DNA from: Planctomycetia bacterium
Lineage (GTDB): Bacteria; Planctomycetota; UBA8108; UBA1146
Length of the DNA stretch: 64,000 bases
Direction of reading: 5' to 3'
Assembly: GCA_012269595.1 (NCBI GenBank)
Contig: JAAXJX010000038.1
Coordinates: 62,001-126,000, forward strand
A model generated the notes under the pieces. That model was not told where the DNA came from. It did no database searches and saw only the letters and a program-made list of their open reading frames with translations. The position numbers and the translations under genes are program-made. This document shows, piece after piece, positions 1 through 10,653 of the stretch; position 1 is the first letter of the stretch, and every line of letters starts with the position of its first letter.

Positions 1-1
1 G

Positions 2-757
2 CATGTCGACCCCATTCAGGGATATCAGATTGCCATCTCCTACGACAACACTCTCTTGACCCACATCGAGCCCTCCAGTGACTTTGGCTACTTCTCTGGA
101 TTGACCGCTGACGCAGTCTTCCCTGGAGGACCCGGGGCATTCAACGGTATCGAGCTTTTCTACCCTGCGATGGACCCGAATGTTGCGCCGGGTGTCGGGC
201 TCGCGACCTTTGCAGCCATCTTTGACTTCCTGCCGCCTTTCAGTGGTCAGGTGCTGCCAGCGGGGACAGACCAGTCCCTGTTACAACTGGAATTTGCGGT
301 TTCTCCCAGTGCCCAGGTGGGATCGACAACCACCATTGTTCTCGATGATTCCTACAATCTGCCCTCTTGTCCAGCAGCAGACCCCAACTGCGTTCCCGGA
401 CCTGCGGTCAACTACGTCATCTTCGACGGCCTGTCGATTTCACCGATCAAAATTGACGGTGTGATCGAGTTCGACAGCACCCCCGGGTTCCGCCGCGGCA
501 ACACCAATGGTGACAGCGGAGTGGATCTGGCAGACGCCCTGTTTGTGGTGAACTATCTCTTTGCAGGTGGACAGCAGCCAAGCTGCCTGGACTCTGCCGA
601 CATGAATGACGATGGTTCTCTCGACATTTCCGACACCATTTACCTTCTGAACTACCTGTTTGTCAGTGGTCCCACCCCTGCCGCACCTGGTCCCCAGAAC
701 TGCGGTCCCGACCCGACTGACGACAGCCTCGACTGCATCCTTGCCAGCGGTTGCTGA
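2..757 (+). CDS. Secreted cohesin-like/dockerin-type repeat protein, 5'-truncated by the window edge
   Basis: Frame is open from base 2 (HVDPIQGYQIAISYDNTLL...), matching the EVQGYQCAITWDSNLF segment of the next gene; C-terminal DxNxDxxxDxxD pair (NTNGDSGVDLADALF, DMNDDGSLDISDTIY) and Cys-containing tail. Confidence 0.8.
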   Translation, partial: HVDPIQGYQIAISYDNTLLTHIEPSSDFGYFSGLTADAVFPGGPGAFNGIELFYPAMDPNVAPGVGLATFAAIFDFLPPFSGQVLPAGTDQSLLQLEFAVSPSAQVGSTTTIVLDDSYNLPSCPAADPNCVPGPAVNYVIFDGLSISPIKIDGVIEFDSTPGFRRGNTNGDSGVDLADALFVVNYLFAGGQQPSCLDSADMNDDGSLDISDTIYLLNYLFVSGPTPAAPGPQNCGPDPTDDSLDCILASGC

Positions 758-853
758 TCCGAATCAACAACGCTGATCCTGAAATTTTTGACATTTTTCC
801 CGGGTAGAAGCACCTGACCGGGAGATTCCCCATCCCTCTTGAGGAGGTGTCTC

Positions 854-1681
854 ATGCGCTCAACAGTTTTACTGCTGACCGTTTTTCTCTGTTTCCCCCT
901 GATCGCTCAGGGGCAAAACTCTTTCAGTGTTGACTCTGTTGCCACCATTCCCGGTTCCATGGTCGACGTGGTGATCCGACTCGACAATCAGTCTGAGGTT
1001 CAGGGATACCAGTGTGCCATTACATGGGATTCGAACCTGTTCACGTTTGTGAACACTCATACCAATGGCACGGATGTTGAATCCATCCTTTCCCCTGATT
1101 CCATCGAGTTCTTCACCTATACCAATGAGGATGAAATGGGCGGTGGAGTGGGTTGGGCTGCATGTGCAGCCATCTTCGACTTCAGCCCACCGTTCACAGG
1201 GCATACACTGCCTCCGGGAACCGGTAACTCTGTGGTCAAGTTCCAGCTGGAGAGTGTCGCTGACAACAGCCTCGTCGGATCATGCAGTAGCGTGAGCATG
1301 GTCAATGGACTGGGGTCTCCCCCGATCAACAACATTCTGACCATCAACGGTGTCAGCAATCTGCCGAATCTCTCGGAAGGTGAGGTTTGCTTCACCAACT
1401 CTGCACCGTTTATCCGTGGAGATGCCAACTCGGATGGTTCAGAAAATCTTGCAGACGCCATTTTCCTCATCGGTTACTTCTTCACCGACGGAACCCAGCC
1501 TGCATGCACTTCCAGTGCCGATGCCAATTCAGACCTGAAAGTGGATATTGGAGATGCAATCTTCCTGATCAATCACCAGTTCCTGAACGGCTCAGCACCC
1601 GCTTCGCCTTACCCGAACTGTGGTGGTGATCCGCTTGGAAGTGGTGGGCTCGGCTGCGCAAACTTCTCTGCTTGCCCCTGA
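854..1681 (+). CDS. Secreted cohesin-like + dockerin-type repeat protein
   Basis: ATG at 854 preceded by GAGGAGG; signal peptide MRSTVLLLTVFLCFPLIAQGQ; two Ca-binding dockerin-like repeats (DANSDGSENLADAIF, DANSDLKVDIGDAIF). Confidence 0.85.
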   Translation: MRSTVLLLTVFLCFPLIAQGQNSFSVDSVATIPGSMVDVVIRLDNQSEVQGYQCAITWDSNLFTFVNTHTNGTDVESILSPDSIEFFTYTNEDEMGGGVGWAACAAIFDFSPPFTGHTLPPGTGNSVVKFQLESVADNSLVGSCSSVSMVNGLGSPPINNILTINGVSNLPNLSEGEVCFTNSAPFIRGDANSDGSENLADAIFLIGYFFTDGTQPACTSSADANSDLKVDIGDAIFLINHQFLNGSAPASPYPNCGGDPLGSGGLGCANFSACP

Positions 1682-1705
1682 TAAAGACAATCACTTCAAA
1701 ATCTG

Positions 1706-1745
1706 ATCGAGGGCTGACCATTGAGGTCAGTCCTCGATTTTTTTT
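1706..1745 (+). terminator. Rho-independent terminator of the 854-1681 gene, overlapping the 3' end of the convergent peroxiredoxin
   Basis: ATCGAGGGCTGACC-ATTGA-GGTCAGTCCTCGAT stem followed by an uninterrupted T run. Confidence 0.85.
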
Positions 1746-2386
1746 CTGGCCAGATACCAGTCTGTTTTGTCGAGAGAAGAATCTTCCATACGGTCTTCCG
1801 CCTCTTTCGTGGTCTTTGGCGGCGGAACGATCACGGCATCACCCTGTTTCCAGTTTGCCGGGCAGGCTACTCCTTTTTCATCGACCAATTGAAGCGCTTC
1901 GATCACACGGCATATCTCGGTAAATGACCGGCCTACCTCCGGAGGGTAACTGATCACTGCCCTGACGATTCCCGTTCCATCAATGAAGAACACTGAACGA
2001 ACCGGAGCCGTTGCCGAAGTCGGTTCAGAAATCATCCCGAACTTTCTCGAAACCGCCTGATCAAGATCAGCGATCACAGGGAAGTCCACCTTGACTTCAA
2101 ACCGACTCTCAATATCCCGTACCCAGGCAATATGCGAATAGATGCTGTCGACAGAACAGCCGAGAAGAGCAACACCCTTCTCTTCCATGAAATCCGACAA
2201 CTTGCAAAATTCGACAAACTCTGTCGTGCAAACTGGAGTGAAATCTGCGGGGTGGGAAAACAGGACGACCCAGCGCCCTGATTGCCACTCAGAAAAGCGG
2301 ATCATCCCATGGGTAGTTTGGGCTTCAAAATCCGGAGCAGGATCTCCCAGCCCGGGTCTCATTGGAATCTCTGCAGAATCAGCCAT
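1727..2386 (-). CDS. Peroxiredoxin (AhpC/TSA, 1-Cys/Prx6-like)
   Basis: GDPAPDFEAQTTHG..VVLFSHPADFTPVCTTEF..; start chosen at internal Met (MADSAEI). Confidence 0.9.
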   Translation of the reverse strand: MADSAEIPMRPGLGDPAPDFEAQTTHGMIRFSEWQSGRWVVLFSHPADFTPVCTTEFVEFCKLSDFMEEKGVALLGCSVDSIYSHIAWVRDIESRFEVKVDFPVIADLDQAVSRKFGMISEPTSATAPVRSVFFIDGTGIVRAVISYPPEVGRSFTEICRVIEALQLVDEKGVACPANWKQGDAVIVPPPKTTKEAEDRMEDSSLDKTDWYLARKKIED

Positions 2387-2527
2387 CGGGTTTCCATTTC
2401 CATTTTTGGGCTCAACAGTTGGGGCCAGGGCATGCCAATCCTGGACAAAGAAAACTGATCTGGGACCCATCTGAGGATACGCTAATGTCATGCTTTTAAC
2501 GGTCAATATCAAGAGAGGCCGAAGCCT

Positions 2528-3211
2528 TTGAGCTATTCTCGAAACTATCGTTCCTTCACCATCGATGCTCCCTGGTATTGGATACCGCCAAAAGGTGAGC
2601 TGCGGAGTTTGCTACTGGGATTGCATGGCATGGCACAAGAGGGCGAACGATTCGGTGAAAAACTGTCCCCTCTTCTCGATCAGGGGATTGGGCTGATTCT
2701 CCCCAGTGGCCCCTACCCTATGGAAGTTCGTGGTCGCCACGGAGTACGGCAGGGGTACGCCTGGTACATCTTCACCGGAGACCAGCCGGGCTTCATGGAA
2801 TCGATGCAGAGATCTGAAGAAGACTTATTGAATCTGCTGCTGGGAATCCGGCAAGACGCTGCTCTTTCAGATTTGCCACTGGATCTTCTCGGCTTCAGTC
2901 AGGGTGGTTATCTCGCAGGCTTCATGGCCCTCAGGCACGCTAATCTCTTCCGCAGTTGCACCATCGCATCTGCAAGACTGAAGCATGAATTTGTTGAATC
3001 GGAACTCGCTTCCTCCCCCCAGCTGCAAATGCTATTTCTCCATGATCGAAAAGATCCCCTGACCAAAGCCGAACCTGTGGAAGAATCGCAAAAAATCCTC
3101 CAGAGAGCAGGGGTCAACGCTGTAATTCAATGGCATGATGAAGGTCATGCACTCGGAACTCAGAGTGTGGGTTTACTGGCCCAATGGCTGAAGGATATCT
3201 CGGACCAATGA
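2528..3211 (+). CDS. Alpha/beta hydrolase (phospholipase/carboxylesterase-like)
   Basis: LLGLHGMAQEG, GFSQGGYLAGFMALRH nucleophile elbow, C-terminal HDEGHAL; TTG start. Confidence 0.8.
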   Translation: MSYSRNYRSFTIDAPWYWIPPKGELRSLLLGLHGMAQEGERFGEKLSPLLDQGIGLILPSGPYPMEVRGRHGVRQGYAWYIFTGDQPGFMESMQRSEEDLLNLLLGIRQDAALSDLPLDLLGFSQGGYLAGFMALRHANLFRSCTIASARLKHEFVESELASSPQLQMLFLHDRKDPLTKAEPVEESQKILQRAGVNAVIQWHDEGHALGTQSVGLLAQWLKDISDQ

Positions 3212-4050
3212 AGGATACGGATTCACTCCTCGAAGAACTCAAACAGGCTCTGGAAGACTTTGATACCGATCGAAGCGTGGCACTGATTGGCCAGCTCTCA
3301 AATAAGGCCACCGAAATGGATCCATTGATTCTGATCGTGACCGCCCTGCTTGAAGTGGGACAACCCCGGGAAGCGCTCCAACGGATTCAGGATCTTGAAG
3401 AGTTGGGGTCTTCTGCTCCGGGTTACGACGAGGAACTCGCAGAGACTCTCAAGCATCGCAAGGTCGAGGCACTCTACCTCACCGGTGATCCCCAAAGCGC
3501 ACTCGCTTTGACTCTTTCACTGGATCCCGCGGACCCTCTCGAAGAGGCTGATCGGGAGTTTTTCATCGGCCTTTGTCACGACCACCTCGGCGATCCGGAA
3601 TCCGCAGACGAACACTTCGCGAAGGCAACCGAGCTCGACCCTGATGGTAACCCGCCGATTCCCACCATTTCGTCTGAGGAAGCCCATGAACTGGTCGCAA
3701 CAGTCTTGGGAGAGTTGCCGGAGAAAATCCTCAAGGAGATGGAGGAGGTTCCCATCATTCTGGAGGACCTTCCCGAACTGGCGATGATTCAGGAATCCGC
3801 AGGGCAGATCAGCCCCGATACTTTGGGTCTCTACAGCGGTTCAACGGTGGCCAATGACTCCCAGGGGGGATTTTCCCCACAGGAGGGAATGCCCACCGCT
3901 GCAGTCATTCGCATCTACCGCAGAAATCTCGAACGCATGTCCCGAAACAAGAAAAATCTCGTGGAGCAGGTGAAAATCACCCTGCTCCACGAGATTGGAC
4001 ATCACTTGGGTCTCGACGAGGAAGACGTCGATCGTCTGGGTCTCGCCTAG
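3208..4050 (+). CDS. TPR-like protein with C-terminal zincin-like metallopeptidase domain
   Basis: [22 protein letters not shown] (HExxHxxGxxxxD); N-terminal helical repeats ([19 protein letters not shown]). Confidence 0.75.
   Translation: MKDTDSLLEELKQALEDFDTDRSVALIGQLSNKATEMDPLILIVTALLEVGQPREALQRIQDLEELGSSAPGYDEELAETLKHRKVEALYLTGDPQSALALTLSLDPADPLEEADREFFIGLCHDHLGDPESADEHFAKATELDPDGNPPIPTISSEEAHELVATVLGELPEKILKEMEEVPIILEDLPELAMIQESAGQISPDTLGLYSGSTVANDSQGGFSPQEGMPTAAVIRIYRRNLERMSRNKKNLVEQVKITLLHEIGHHLGLDEEDVDRLGLA
3955..3996 (-). terminator. Candidate rho-independent terminator for metK, embedded in the convergent metallopeptidase CDS
   Basis: Perfect 16-bp inverted repeat AATCTCGTGGAGCAGG / CCTGCTCCACGAGATT with 10-nt spacer; on the minus strand followed by TTTCTTGTTTC, about 50 nt past the metK stop. 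Confidence 0.6.
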
Positions 4051-5207
4051 GCGCCAGCCACTCCCGCAGCCTGATTCTTCAACTCCTCGACTTTGGTGCA
4101 CTGCTCCCACGGGAAACCGGCATCCTCACGGCCAAAGTGACCATGGGCGGCAGTCGGCGCGTAAATGGGACGACGCAGATCGAGAGTGTTGATGATCCCG
4201 GCAGGAGTCAGGTCGAAGACCTCGGTGACCATTTTCTGCAGATCGGTATCAGCAACGGTTCCGGTACCAAAGGTATCCACCAGAACCGACATCGGCTCGA
4301 CAACACCAATGGCGTATGCCAACTGAACCTCACACCGCTTTGCAAGACCGGCTGCGACAATGTTTTTGGCAACGTAACGGGCCATGTAGCAGGCAGAACG
4401 ATCCACTTTTGAGGGGTCTTTGCCACTGAAAGCGCCACCACCATGGCGGCCCATGCCACCGTAGGTGTCGACGATAATCTTGCGTCCGGTCAGACCACAG
4501 TCTCCCTGCGGACCACCGACCACAAAACGACCGGTCGGGTTGATCCAGTACTTCGTTTTTTCGTCGAGAAGATTGGCCGGAATGATTTTGTGAATGATCT
4601 GCTCCTTGATGTACTCATGCAACTTTTCATTGCTGACATCGTCGGAGTGCTGGGACGAAAACACGACGGCATCGATACGGCTCGGTTTTCCATCCACGTA
4701 CTCGACAGTCACCTGACTCTTGGCATCCGGGCGCAGGAATGGTGCATCCCCGGCGTCGCGAAGACGCTTGTGCTCTTCGACCAACTTGTGTGAAAGACTG
4801 ATAGCCATCGGCATCAGCTCAGGAGTCTCGTCGCAGGCATAACCAAACATCAACCCCTGGTCACCCGCACCTTCACGATCGACACCCATGGCGATATCGG
4901 GGCTCTGCTTGTCCAGAGTGACCATGACAGAACAGGTTTCTGCGTCGAACCCCATTGCCGAATCGGTGTATCCGATCTCGCGAATCTTGTCTCGAACCAG
5001 TGACTGAACGTCGACGACGGTGTTGCTGGTTACTTCTCCGGCCACCACAACCAATCCGGTGGTGATCATCGTTTCACAGGCAACTCGGCTGGCAGGGTCT
5101 CCAGCAAGATAGGCATCCAGAATGGCGTCAGAGATCTGGTCAGCCATCTTGTCGGGGTGCCCACAGGACACCGATTCAGAGGTGAAAAAAGCATTTTCGA
5201 TCAGCAT
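4047..5207 (-). CDS. metK: S-adenosylmethionine synthase
   Basis: [68 protein letters not shown]. Confidence 0.97.
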   Translation of the reverse strand: MLIENAFFTSESVSCGHPDKMADQISDAILDAYLAGDPASRVACETMITTGLVVVAGEVTSNTVVDVQSLVRDKIREIGYTDSAMGFDAETCSVMVTLDKQSPDIAMGVDREGAGDQGLMFGYACDETPELMPMAISLSHKLVEEHKRLRDAGDAPFLRPDAKSQVTVEYVDGKPSRIDAVVFSSQHSDDVSNEKLHEYIKEQIIHKIIPANLLDEKTKYWINPTGRFVVGGPQGDCGLTGRKIIVDTYGGMGRHGGGAFSGKDPSKVDRSACYMARYVAKNIVAAGLAKRCEVQLAYAIGVVEPMSVLVDTFGTGTVADTDLQKMVTEVFDLTPAGIINTLDLRRPIYAPTAAHGHFGREDAGFPWEQCTKVEELKNQAAGVAGA

Positions 5208-5313
5208 CAGATTCCTCCCAGCCTGATTTTCAAAACTGCGCTGAAGGCGCGATTTTATTCGTTTAATCGGGACAATTTAGCCACTCAGAGGCCCTGAGCC
5301 AACCGACTCCGGA

Positions 5314-6606
5314 TTATTCGATCCATGGTTTCAACGCGGTTGCGGTTGCAGAGGAAATCCCTCCAAGGGCACTTTTCACGGTTTCGACGGCCTTTTGACG
5401 CCCTCGAATCGCTTCCCTCGAAATTGCCCTCTCGCGAACCCAATCGGTCAAATCCTTCGAATCGGCGACTTCATCCACCACCCCGAATGGATTCAACAGT
5501 GTCTTCATATCCCTGAAATTTCCGATATGAGGCCCATGGCTGGTAAAACATCCGCACAAGACCGGCTCAAGAAAATTATGGCCGCCACGGTCGACCAGAC
5601 TGCCGCCAACGAACACCGCTTCCGCACAGGTGTAAGCTTCCATCAGTACACCGAGTTGGTCCACGATCAGGACTTCAGATTTTCCGGCCGTACCGGAGGC
5701 ACTCCAGTCCTCGGCAGACCATCCCAACTCTTCCACAGACTTGTGAATCTCGGCACATCTCTCGATGTGCCTTGGGGCGAGGACAAGACGGGCACGAGGA
5801 TTCTCCCGAAGTATCTGCCGGTGCACTTCGAGAGCCATCGACTCTTCACCAGGATGGGTACAACTCGCCATCCATACAAAACCATCCGCAGGATTGAATC
5901 TCCGGCCCGGTATGGAAAGAGATCCGAAGTCGTACTTCAGATTTCCAGTAACCTGCACCTTTTCCACCGGGGTTCCGATCTGAATAAAGCGATCGGCATC
6001 TTCTTCACTTCTCGCCAAAACCAGATCAGGAACTTGAGCCATCCAACCCAATACTGAATTCCAGGTTTTCCATTTTTTCAATCCGGCATCCGAAATTCTG
6101 CCATTGACCACAGTGACCGGAATTGAATAGGCCTTGCACGCAAGAAGCATTTGTGGCCAGTACTCCAGCTCAACAAGAATCAGTATCGATGGACGCATCT
6201 TCCTGATCATGGTGAACATGAAGTGGCCCAGATCGATGGGCAGCAATCGCACTTCCACCTCAGGCAGAAGTTTCTTTGCCATCTCACGGGCTCCGGTGGT
6301 CATCGTCGTCAGAAGGAATTCCTTGCCCGGGTGCCGGGCCATCAACTCTGCCACCAGTGGTCTCGCGGCGTGGACCTCTCCGACGCTTGCCGCATGAATC
6401 CAGATTCTGGGCCTGACCGGCAGGGAAATTTGCCAAAGACCGATTCTCTCCCTGAGATCTCCGACTCCCCGTCCCTCGGCGATTACCTTGTAAAGAAGCC
6501 AGGGGGACACCAGGACGAGCAGAGGCACCATGACAAACACATCCAGAAGAATGGAACAGATCAGTAACCGAAGAGAGAGTGTGCTGGTTGCAGATCGGTA
6601 CATCAT
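5314..6606 (-). CDS. waaA: 3-deoxy-D-manno-octulosonic acid (Kdo) transferase
   Basis: IWIHAASVGEVHAARPLV, LLTTMTTGAREMAKK, VNGRISD, VFVGGSLVDRGGHNFLEPVLCG. Confidence 0.93.
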   Translation of the reverse strand: MMYRSATSTLSLRLLICSILLDVFVMVPLLVLVSPWLLYKVIAEGRGVGDLRERIGLWQISLPVRPRIWIHAASVGEVHAARPLVAELMARHPGKEFLLTTMTTGAREMAKKLLPEVEVRLLPIDLGHFMFTMIRKMRPSILILVELEYWPQMLLACKAYSIPVTVVNGRISDAGLKKWKTWNSVLGWMAQVPDLVLARSEEDADRFIQIGTPVEKVQVTGNLKYDFGSLSIPGRRFNPADGFVWMASCTHPGEESMALEVHRQILRENPRARLVLAPRHIERCAEIHKSVEELGWSAEDWSASGTAGKSEVLIVDQLGVLMEAYTCAEAVFVGGSLVDRGGHNFLEPVLCGCFTSHGPHIGNFRDMKTLLNPFGVVDEVADSKDLTDWVRERAISREAIRGRQKAVETVKSALGGISSATATALKPWIE

Positions 6607-6648
6607 GGCCTTACCGGCGGCATTCCACCGTGAAGCACTGGGACAATC

Positions 6649-9261
6649 CTATTGTTTGCCGTGACACTTCTTGAACTTTTTGCCACTGCCACAGGGACAG
6701 GGATCATTGCGACCCACTTTGGGCTGATCATTTCGGATCGTCTCTACCGTGGCAGTTTTTTGAGAACCCGAAACGCCCTGATCCATCGCCTGGGAATGGG
6801 AGTCAAATTGCTGCTTTGCGGCATCGGCGGTGACTCCCTCTGAGCCCCCACTCCACGTGCTCGCAAGTTGCTCCTGCTGTCGGGTCTCATCCACCTTTTC
6901 GATGCGGATTCTCGAGATGACGGCCGAGGTGTCTTCCTTGAACTGGTGCAACATACCCGTGAACATCCGGAATCCCTCACGCTTGTATTCCAGCTTGGGG
7001 TCCACTTGCGCATAGCTGCGCATGCTCACTCCCGTTCGCAACTGGTCCATGGCATGAAGGTGGTCTTTCCACTTTTCATCCAGAGAGCGCAACAGAATGT
7101 AATGAAGCAGGCGGTCAAAATCATCCCCACCGGCACTCTCACGCTTCTGTTCGACTTCCTGCTTCCAGCTCTCGCAGACCTTGTCCACTGCAGCTTCAGA
7201 TTCGAGTTCACTGGGTTTGATCAGAACGCCATACTTCTGCTCGACATGCTCTGAGAGCATTTCTGAAATCGGCTTGTCCGGATCCTCAATGTCGAGCAAC
7301 CCGGCGTGGTACTCCTCGAGAACATCCTCGAACTGATCTCCGATCAACTCCTGGAGATGGTCTGAAACGAGGATGCGATCCCGGATCTGGTAGACCGCTT
7401 TCCGCTGACTGTCCATGACCTGATCGTATTCGAGAAGATTCTTTCGAATCTCGAAGTTTCTCGCCTCGACTTTTTTCTGTGCTTTCTCGATCGATCGTGA
7501 AACCATCGGGTGTGAGATATCAACACCCTCATCCATGCCAAATCTTTTCAGCATGGCGGAGACACGATCACTGGCGAAGAGGCGCATCAAGTCATCCTCC
7601 AGAGAGAGGAAGAAGAGCGTTGCCCCCGGGTCTCCCTGGCGACCACATCGCCCTCGCAACTGATTGTCGATTCGGCGAGACTCGTGCCTCTCCGAACCAA
7701 TCACCATCAGGCCACCCGCTTCCTTGACACCATCCCCCAGAACGATGTCCGTTCCACGACCAGCCATGTTCGTGGCAATCGTCACCCGGCCCATTTGTCC
7801 CGCTTCAGAGATGATCTCCGCTTCCCTTTCGTGGTGTTTCGCATTGAGCACATTGTGCTTGATACCACGACGGGTCAGAGCCGCAGAAAGCGCTTCCGAA
7901 TCCTCGATGGAAATTGTTCCAACGAGAAGAGGACGCCCACTCTGGTTTTCATTGGCGATTCGGTCGACAACCGCATTCCACTTTTCACGAGTCGTCCGAT
8001 ACACGATGTCGGACTGGTCGTCCCTGGCCACCGGCTTGTTGGTTGGAATCTCCACCACTTCAAGGCCGTAGATTTCGCGGAACTCTTCCGCCTCGGTGAT
8101 CGCCGTTCCCGTCATTCCCGAAATCTTGTCGTAGAGACGGAAGAAGTTCTGGAACGTGATGGTTGCCAGAGTCTGGTTTTCATCCTTGATCTTGAGGCCT
8201 TCGCGGGCTTCCACCGCCTGATGAAGTCCGTCCGACCAGCGGCGGCCATCCATCAGTCTTCCGGTGAACTCGTCGACGATGACCACACTGCCCTCGTTGA
8301 CGACATAATCCACATCCTTGCGATAAAGGTGGTGCGCCTTGAGAGACTGTTCGATGTGATGGGGCCAATGCATGTTCTCGAAAGAGTAAAAGGAATCAAC
8401 TCCGACCAGCTTTTCTGCGGCTTCGATCCCCTCTTCAGTCAGGAGGACCTGCTGCTCCTTCTCCTTGACCTCGAAGTGACGATCCCGCACCAGCTTCCGC
8501 ACGGCACGATCTGCATTGTAGTAGATGTCTGTCGATTTCTCTGCCGGACCAGAAATGATCAGTGGCGTCCGGGCCTCGTCAATCAGGATCGAGTCCACCT
8601 CGTCAATGATGGCAAAGGCGCGGTGCTTTTGGCACTGGTCTTCAGGACGGGTTTTCATGTTGTCGCGCAGGTAGTCAAAGCCGAACTCATTATTGGTGCC
8701 GTAGGTGATGTCGCAGCCATATTGCTCAAGCCGCTCTTGACTCTGCATATTCGACTGGATCGCTCCAACCGTCATCCCGAGCGCCTCAAAAACCGGACGC
8801 ATCCAATCTGCGTCACGCTTCGCGAGGTAGTCGTTCACCGTAACGACGTGGACACCTTTACCCGGAAGAGCATTCAGGTAAGCCGGAAGGGTCGCGACAA
8901 GGGTCTTTCCCTCTCCGGTTCTCATCTCAGCGATTCCACCGTGATTGAGAACGATTCCACCGATCAACTGCACATCATAGTGACGCATGGCGACACCGGT
9001 GCCGGTCTTCAGATTGCGGCGAGAGGATTCACGGACGGCTGCGTAAGCTTCAGGCAAAAGATCATCGAGGGCTTCGCCCGCTTCAAGGCGGGAACGAAGG
9101 TCGGCGGTCAGCCCACGCAGTTGATCGTCACCGAGAGCTTCAAATCGCGGTTCGAGATCGTTGATCTTGGCGACCAACGGCAGCAGATCCTTGATGATCT
9201 TTTCATTGCGTGAGGGCACGATCTTGCCGACGATACCCTTGATGCTGTCAAAGAGACCCAT
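6649..9261 (-). CDS. secA: Preprotein translocase ATPase SecA
   Basis: [54 protein letters not shown]-terminal zinc motif [16 protein letters not shown]. Confidence 0.98.
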   Translation of the reverse strand: MGLFDSIKGIVGKIVPSRNEKIIKDLLPLVAKINDLEPRFEALGDDQLRGLTADLRSRLEAGEALDDLLPEAYAAVRESSRRNLKTGTGVAMRHYDVQLIGGIVLNHGGIAEMRTGEGKTLVATLPAYLNALPGKGVHVVTVNDYLAKRDADWMRPVFEALGMTVGAIQSNMQSQERLEQYGCDITYGTNNEFGFDYLRDNMKTRPEDQCQKHRAFAIIDEVDSILIDEARTPLIISGPAEKSTDIYYNADRAVRKLVRDRHFEVKEKEQQVLLTEEGIEAAEKLVGVDSFYSFENMHWPHHIEQSLKAHHLYRKDVDYVVNEGSVVIVDEFTGRLMDGRRWSDGLHQAVEAREGLKIKDENQTLATITFQNFFRLYDKISGMTGTAITEAEEFREIYGLEVVEIPTNKPVARDDQSDIVYRTTREKWNAVVDRIANENQSGRPLLVGTISIEDSEALSAALTRRGIKHNVLNAKHHEREAEIISEAGQMGRVTIATNMAGRGTDIVLGDGVKEAGGLMVIGSERHESRRIDNQLRGRCGRQGDPGATLFFLSLEDDLMRLFASDRVSAMLKRFGMDEGVDISHPMVSRSIEKAQKKVEARNFEIRKNLLEYDQVMDSQRKAVYQIRDRILVSDHLQELIGDQFEDVLEEYHAGLLDIEDPDKPISEMLSEHVEQKYGVLIKPSELESEAAVDKVCESWKQEVEQKRESAGGDDFDRLLHYILLRSLDEKWKDHLHAMDQLRTGVSMRSYAQVDPKLEYKREGFRMFTGMLHQFKEDTSAVISRIRIEKVDETRQQEQLASTWSGGSEGVTADAAKQQFDSHSQAMDQGVSGSQKTATVETIRNDQPKVGRNDPCPCGSGKKFKKCHGKQ

Positions 9262-9301
9262 TTTTCAGCCCTCCTGACAGTGGCTACCTGATCCCGATTT
9301 A

Positions 9302-10285
9302 CTAGCCTACTGGACGGGAACTTTCCGGCAACCGATCTGGCGTGCTCCCGAAGGAACCGCGAAGGCTTTCAAGGCTTGAATATCCCTCCTGAGCCAGCAA
9401 TTCGCGTAACTCGCTCAGAATCGAGATGAGACAGGTGGGCTCCCGATAAAGGTGTGTTCCCACCTGAACCATGGAGGCTCCAACGCTGACGAACTCCAGA
9501 ATATGTTCCGCATTGGAAATTCCGCCGATGGCGCAGACGGGAATATCCACAGCCTGTGCCGCTTCCCAAACCATTCTCAGGGCAACTGGTCGAATGGCGG
9601 GACCGGAGAGGCCTCCGGTCTCGGTACCGATCCGGGATTTGCCCTTGCGCCAGTCGACCGACATGGCGCGAATCGTATTGATCATTGAAACCGCGTCTGC
9701 CCCGGCTTGCTGAGCGGCCACGGCATGCTCCGCGATGTCGGTCACATTGGGGGTCAGTTTTGCCATGATCACACCGCCGGTCTTTTCACGGACCGCACTG
9801 ATCAGGGCACCTGTCGCATCGGGATCGAGACCGAATCGCAATCCCTCCTTGACGTTGGGACAGGACACATTGAGCTCGTAACCCAGGACGAGATCCCTGC
9901 CCTCGAGGGTTTCCACAACCTGACAGTAATCCTCAATGGTTTTTCCCACCACATTGACAAGGATGGGAACGCCATATCGTTGCAATCGGGGCAGATAGTC
10001 ACTGACGAAAAGATCGAGACCGGGATTCTGCAAACCGATGGAGTTGAGAAGACCTGCCGGAGTCTCGATGGCTCTTGGCGGCGGATTGCCCGGTCTTTGT
10101 TCGACTGAAATCGATTTGGGAACGATGGCACTGAAGGTACCGGGGGGAAGGAAAGGTTCGAACTCCTCGCCATACCCAAAGGTTCCCGAGGCGGGAAGAA
10201 CCGGGTGAGTCAGGGTGAGAGGTCCTGAAGGAGCGGTAATCCTCACCGAAAGATCAACGGCAGAAGGATCCACTGCTTCGTTCAT
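9302..10285 (-). CDS. pyrD: Dihydroorotate dehydrogenase (class 1B-like)
   Basis: LPASGTFGYGEEF, GLLNSIGLQNPG, ELNVSCPNVKEGL, GGLSGPAIRPVALRMV, GGISNAEH. Confidence 0.93.
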   Translation of the reverse strand: MNEAVDPSAVDLSVRITAPSGPLTLTHPVLPASGTFGYGEEFEPFLPPGTFSAIVPKSISVEQRPGNPPPRAIETPAGLLNSIGLQNPGLDLFVSDYLPRLQRYGVPILVNVVGKTIEDYCQVVETLEGRDLVLGYELNVSCPNVKEGLRFGLDPDATGALISAVREKTGGVIMAKLTPNVTDIAEHAVAAQQAGADAVSMINTIRAMSVDWRKGKSRIGTETGGLSGPAIRPVALRMVWEAAQAVDIPVCAIGGISNAEHILEFVSVGASMVQVGTHLYREPTCLISILSELRELLAQEGYSSLESLRGSFGSTPDRLPESSRPVG

Positions 10286-10302
10286 CCGACTCCCTCCAGA
10301 GT

Positions 10303-10653
10303 TCAGGATCTTTCCCGGCGGGCCTGTGCTTCAACACAAAGGCGGGTCCACGGAATCGCCTGCAATCTGGCTTCAGGAATAAGGTCTCCGGTGTCTTCAC
10401 AGATCCCGTATGAACCATCGTCGATACGCTGCAGGGCCTCGTCAATTTCCTGGACCAGATTGGTCTCACTTTGCATGGCAGTCAGTGTCAACTCGATCTC
10501 AAAGTTTTCGGAACTGAGATCGCCCTCGTCTCCACTGGATCCACGACCTTCCCCTTCGAGGGAACTCATGTTTCCGGTGACGACATTGCGGTGCTGCAAC
10601 AGAACCTTCTTGAATCCTTCAAGTTCGCGCTTGGTGTATTTTTTCTTGGCCAT
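10303..10653 (-). CDS. DksA/TraR-like regulator with degenerate zinc finger
   Basis: LVQEIDEALQRIDDGSYGICEDTGDLIPEARLQAIPWTRLCVEAQ; only two of the four canonical Cys are present. Confidence 0.8.
   Translation of the reverse strand: MAKKKYTKRELEGFKKVLLQHRNVVTGNMSSLEGEGRGSSGDEGDLSSENFEIELTLTAMQSETNLVQEIDEALQRIDDGSYGICEDTGDLIPEARLQAIPWTRLCVEAQARRERS

Noticed and set aside
7684-9213. 509-aa + strand ORF antisense to secA
   Set aside because: Shadow ORF from codon bias on the opposite strand of a highly conserved gene; no recognisable domain.
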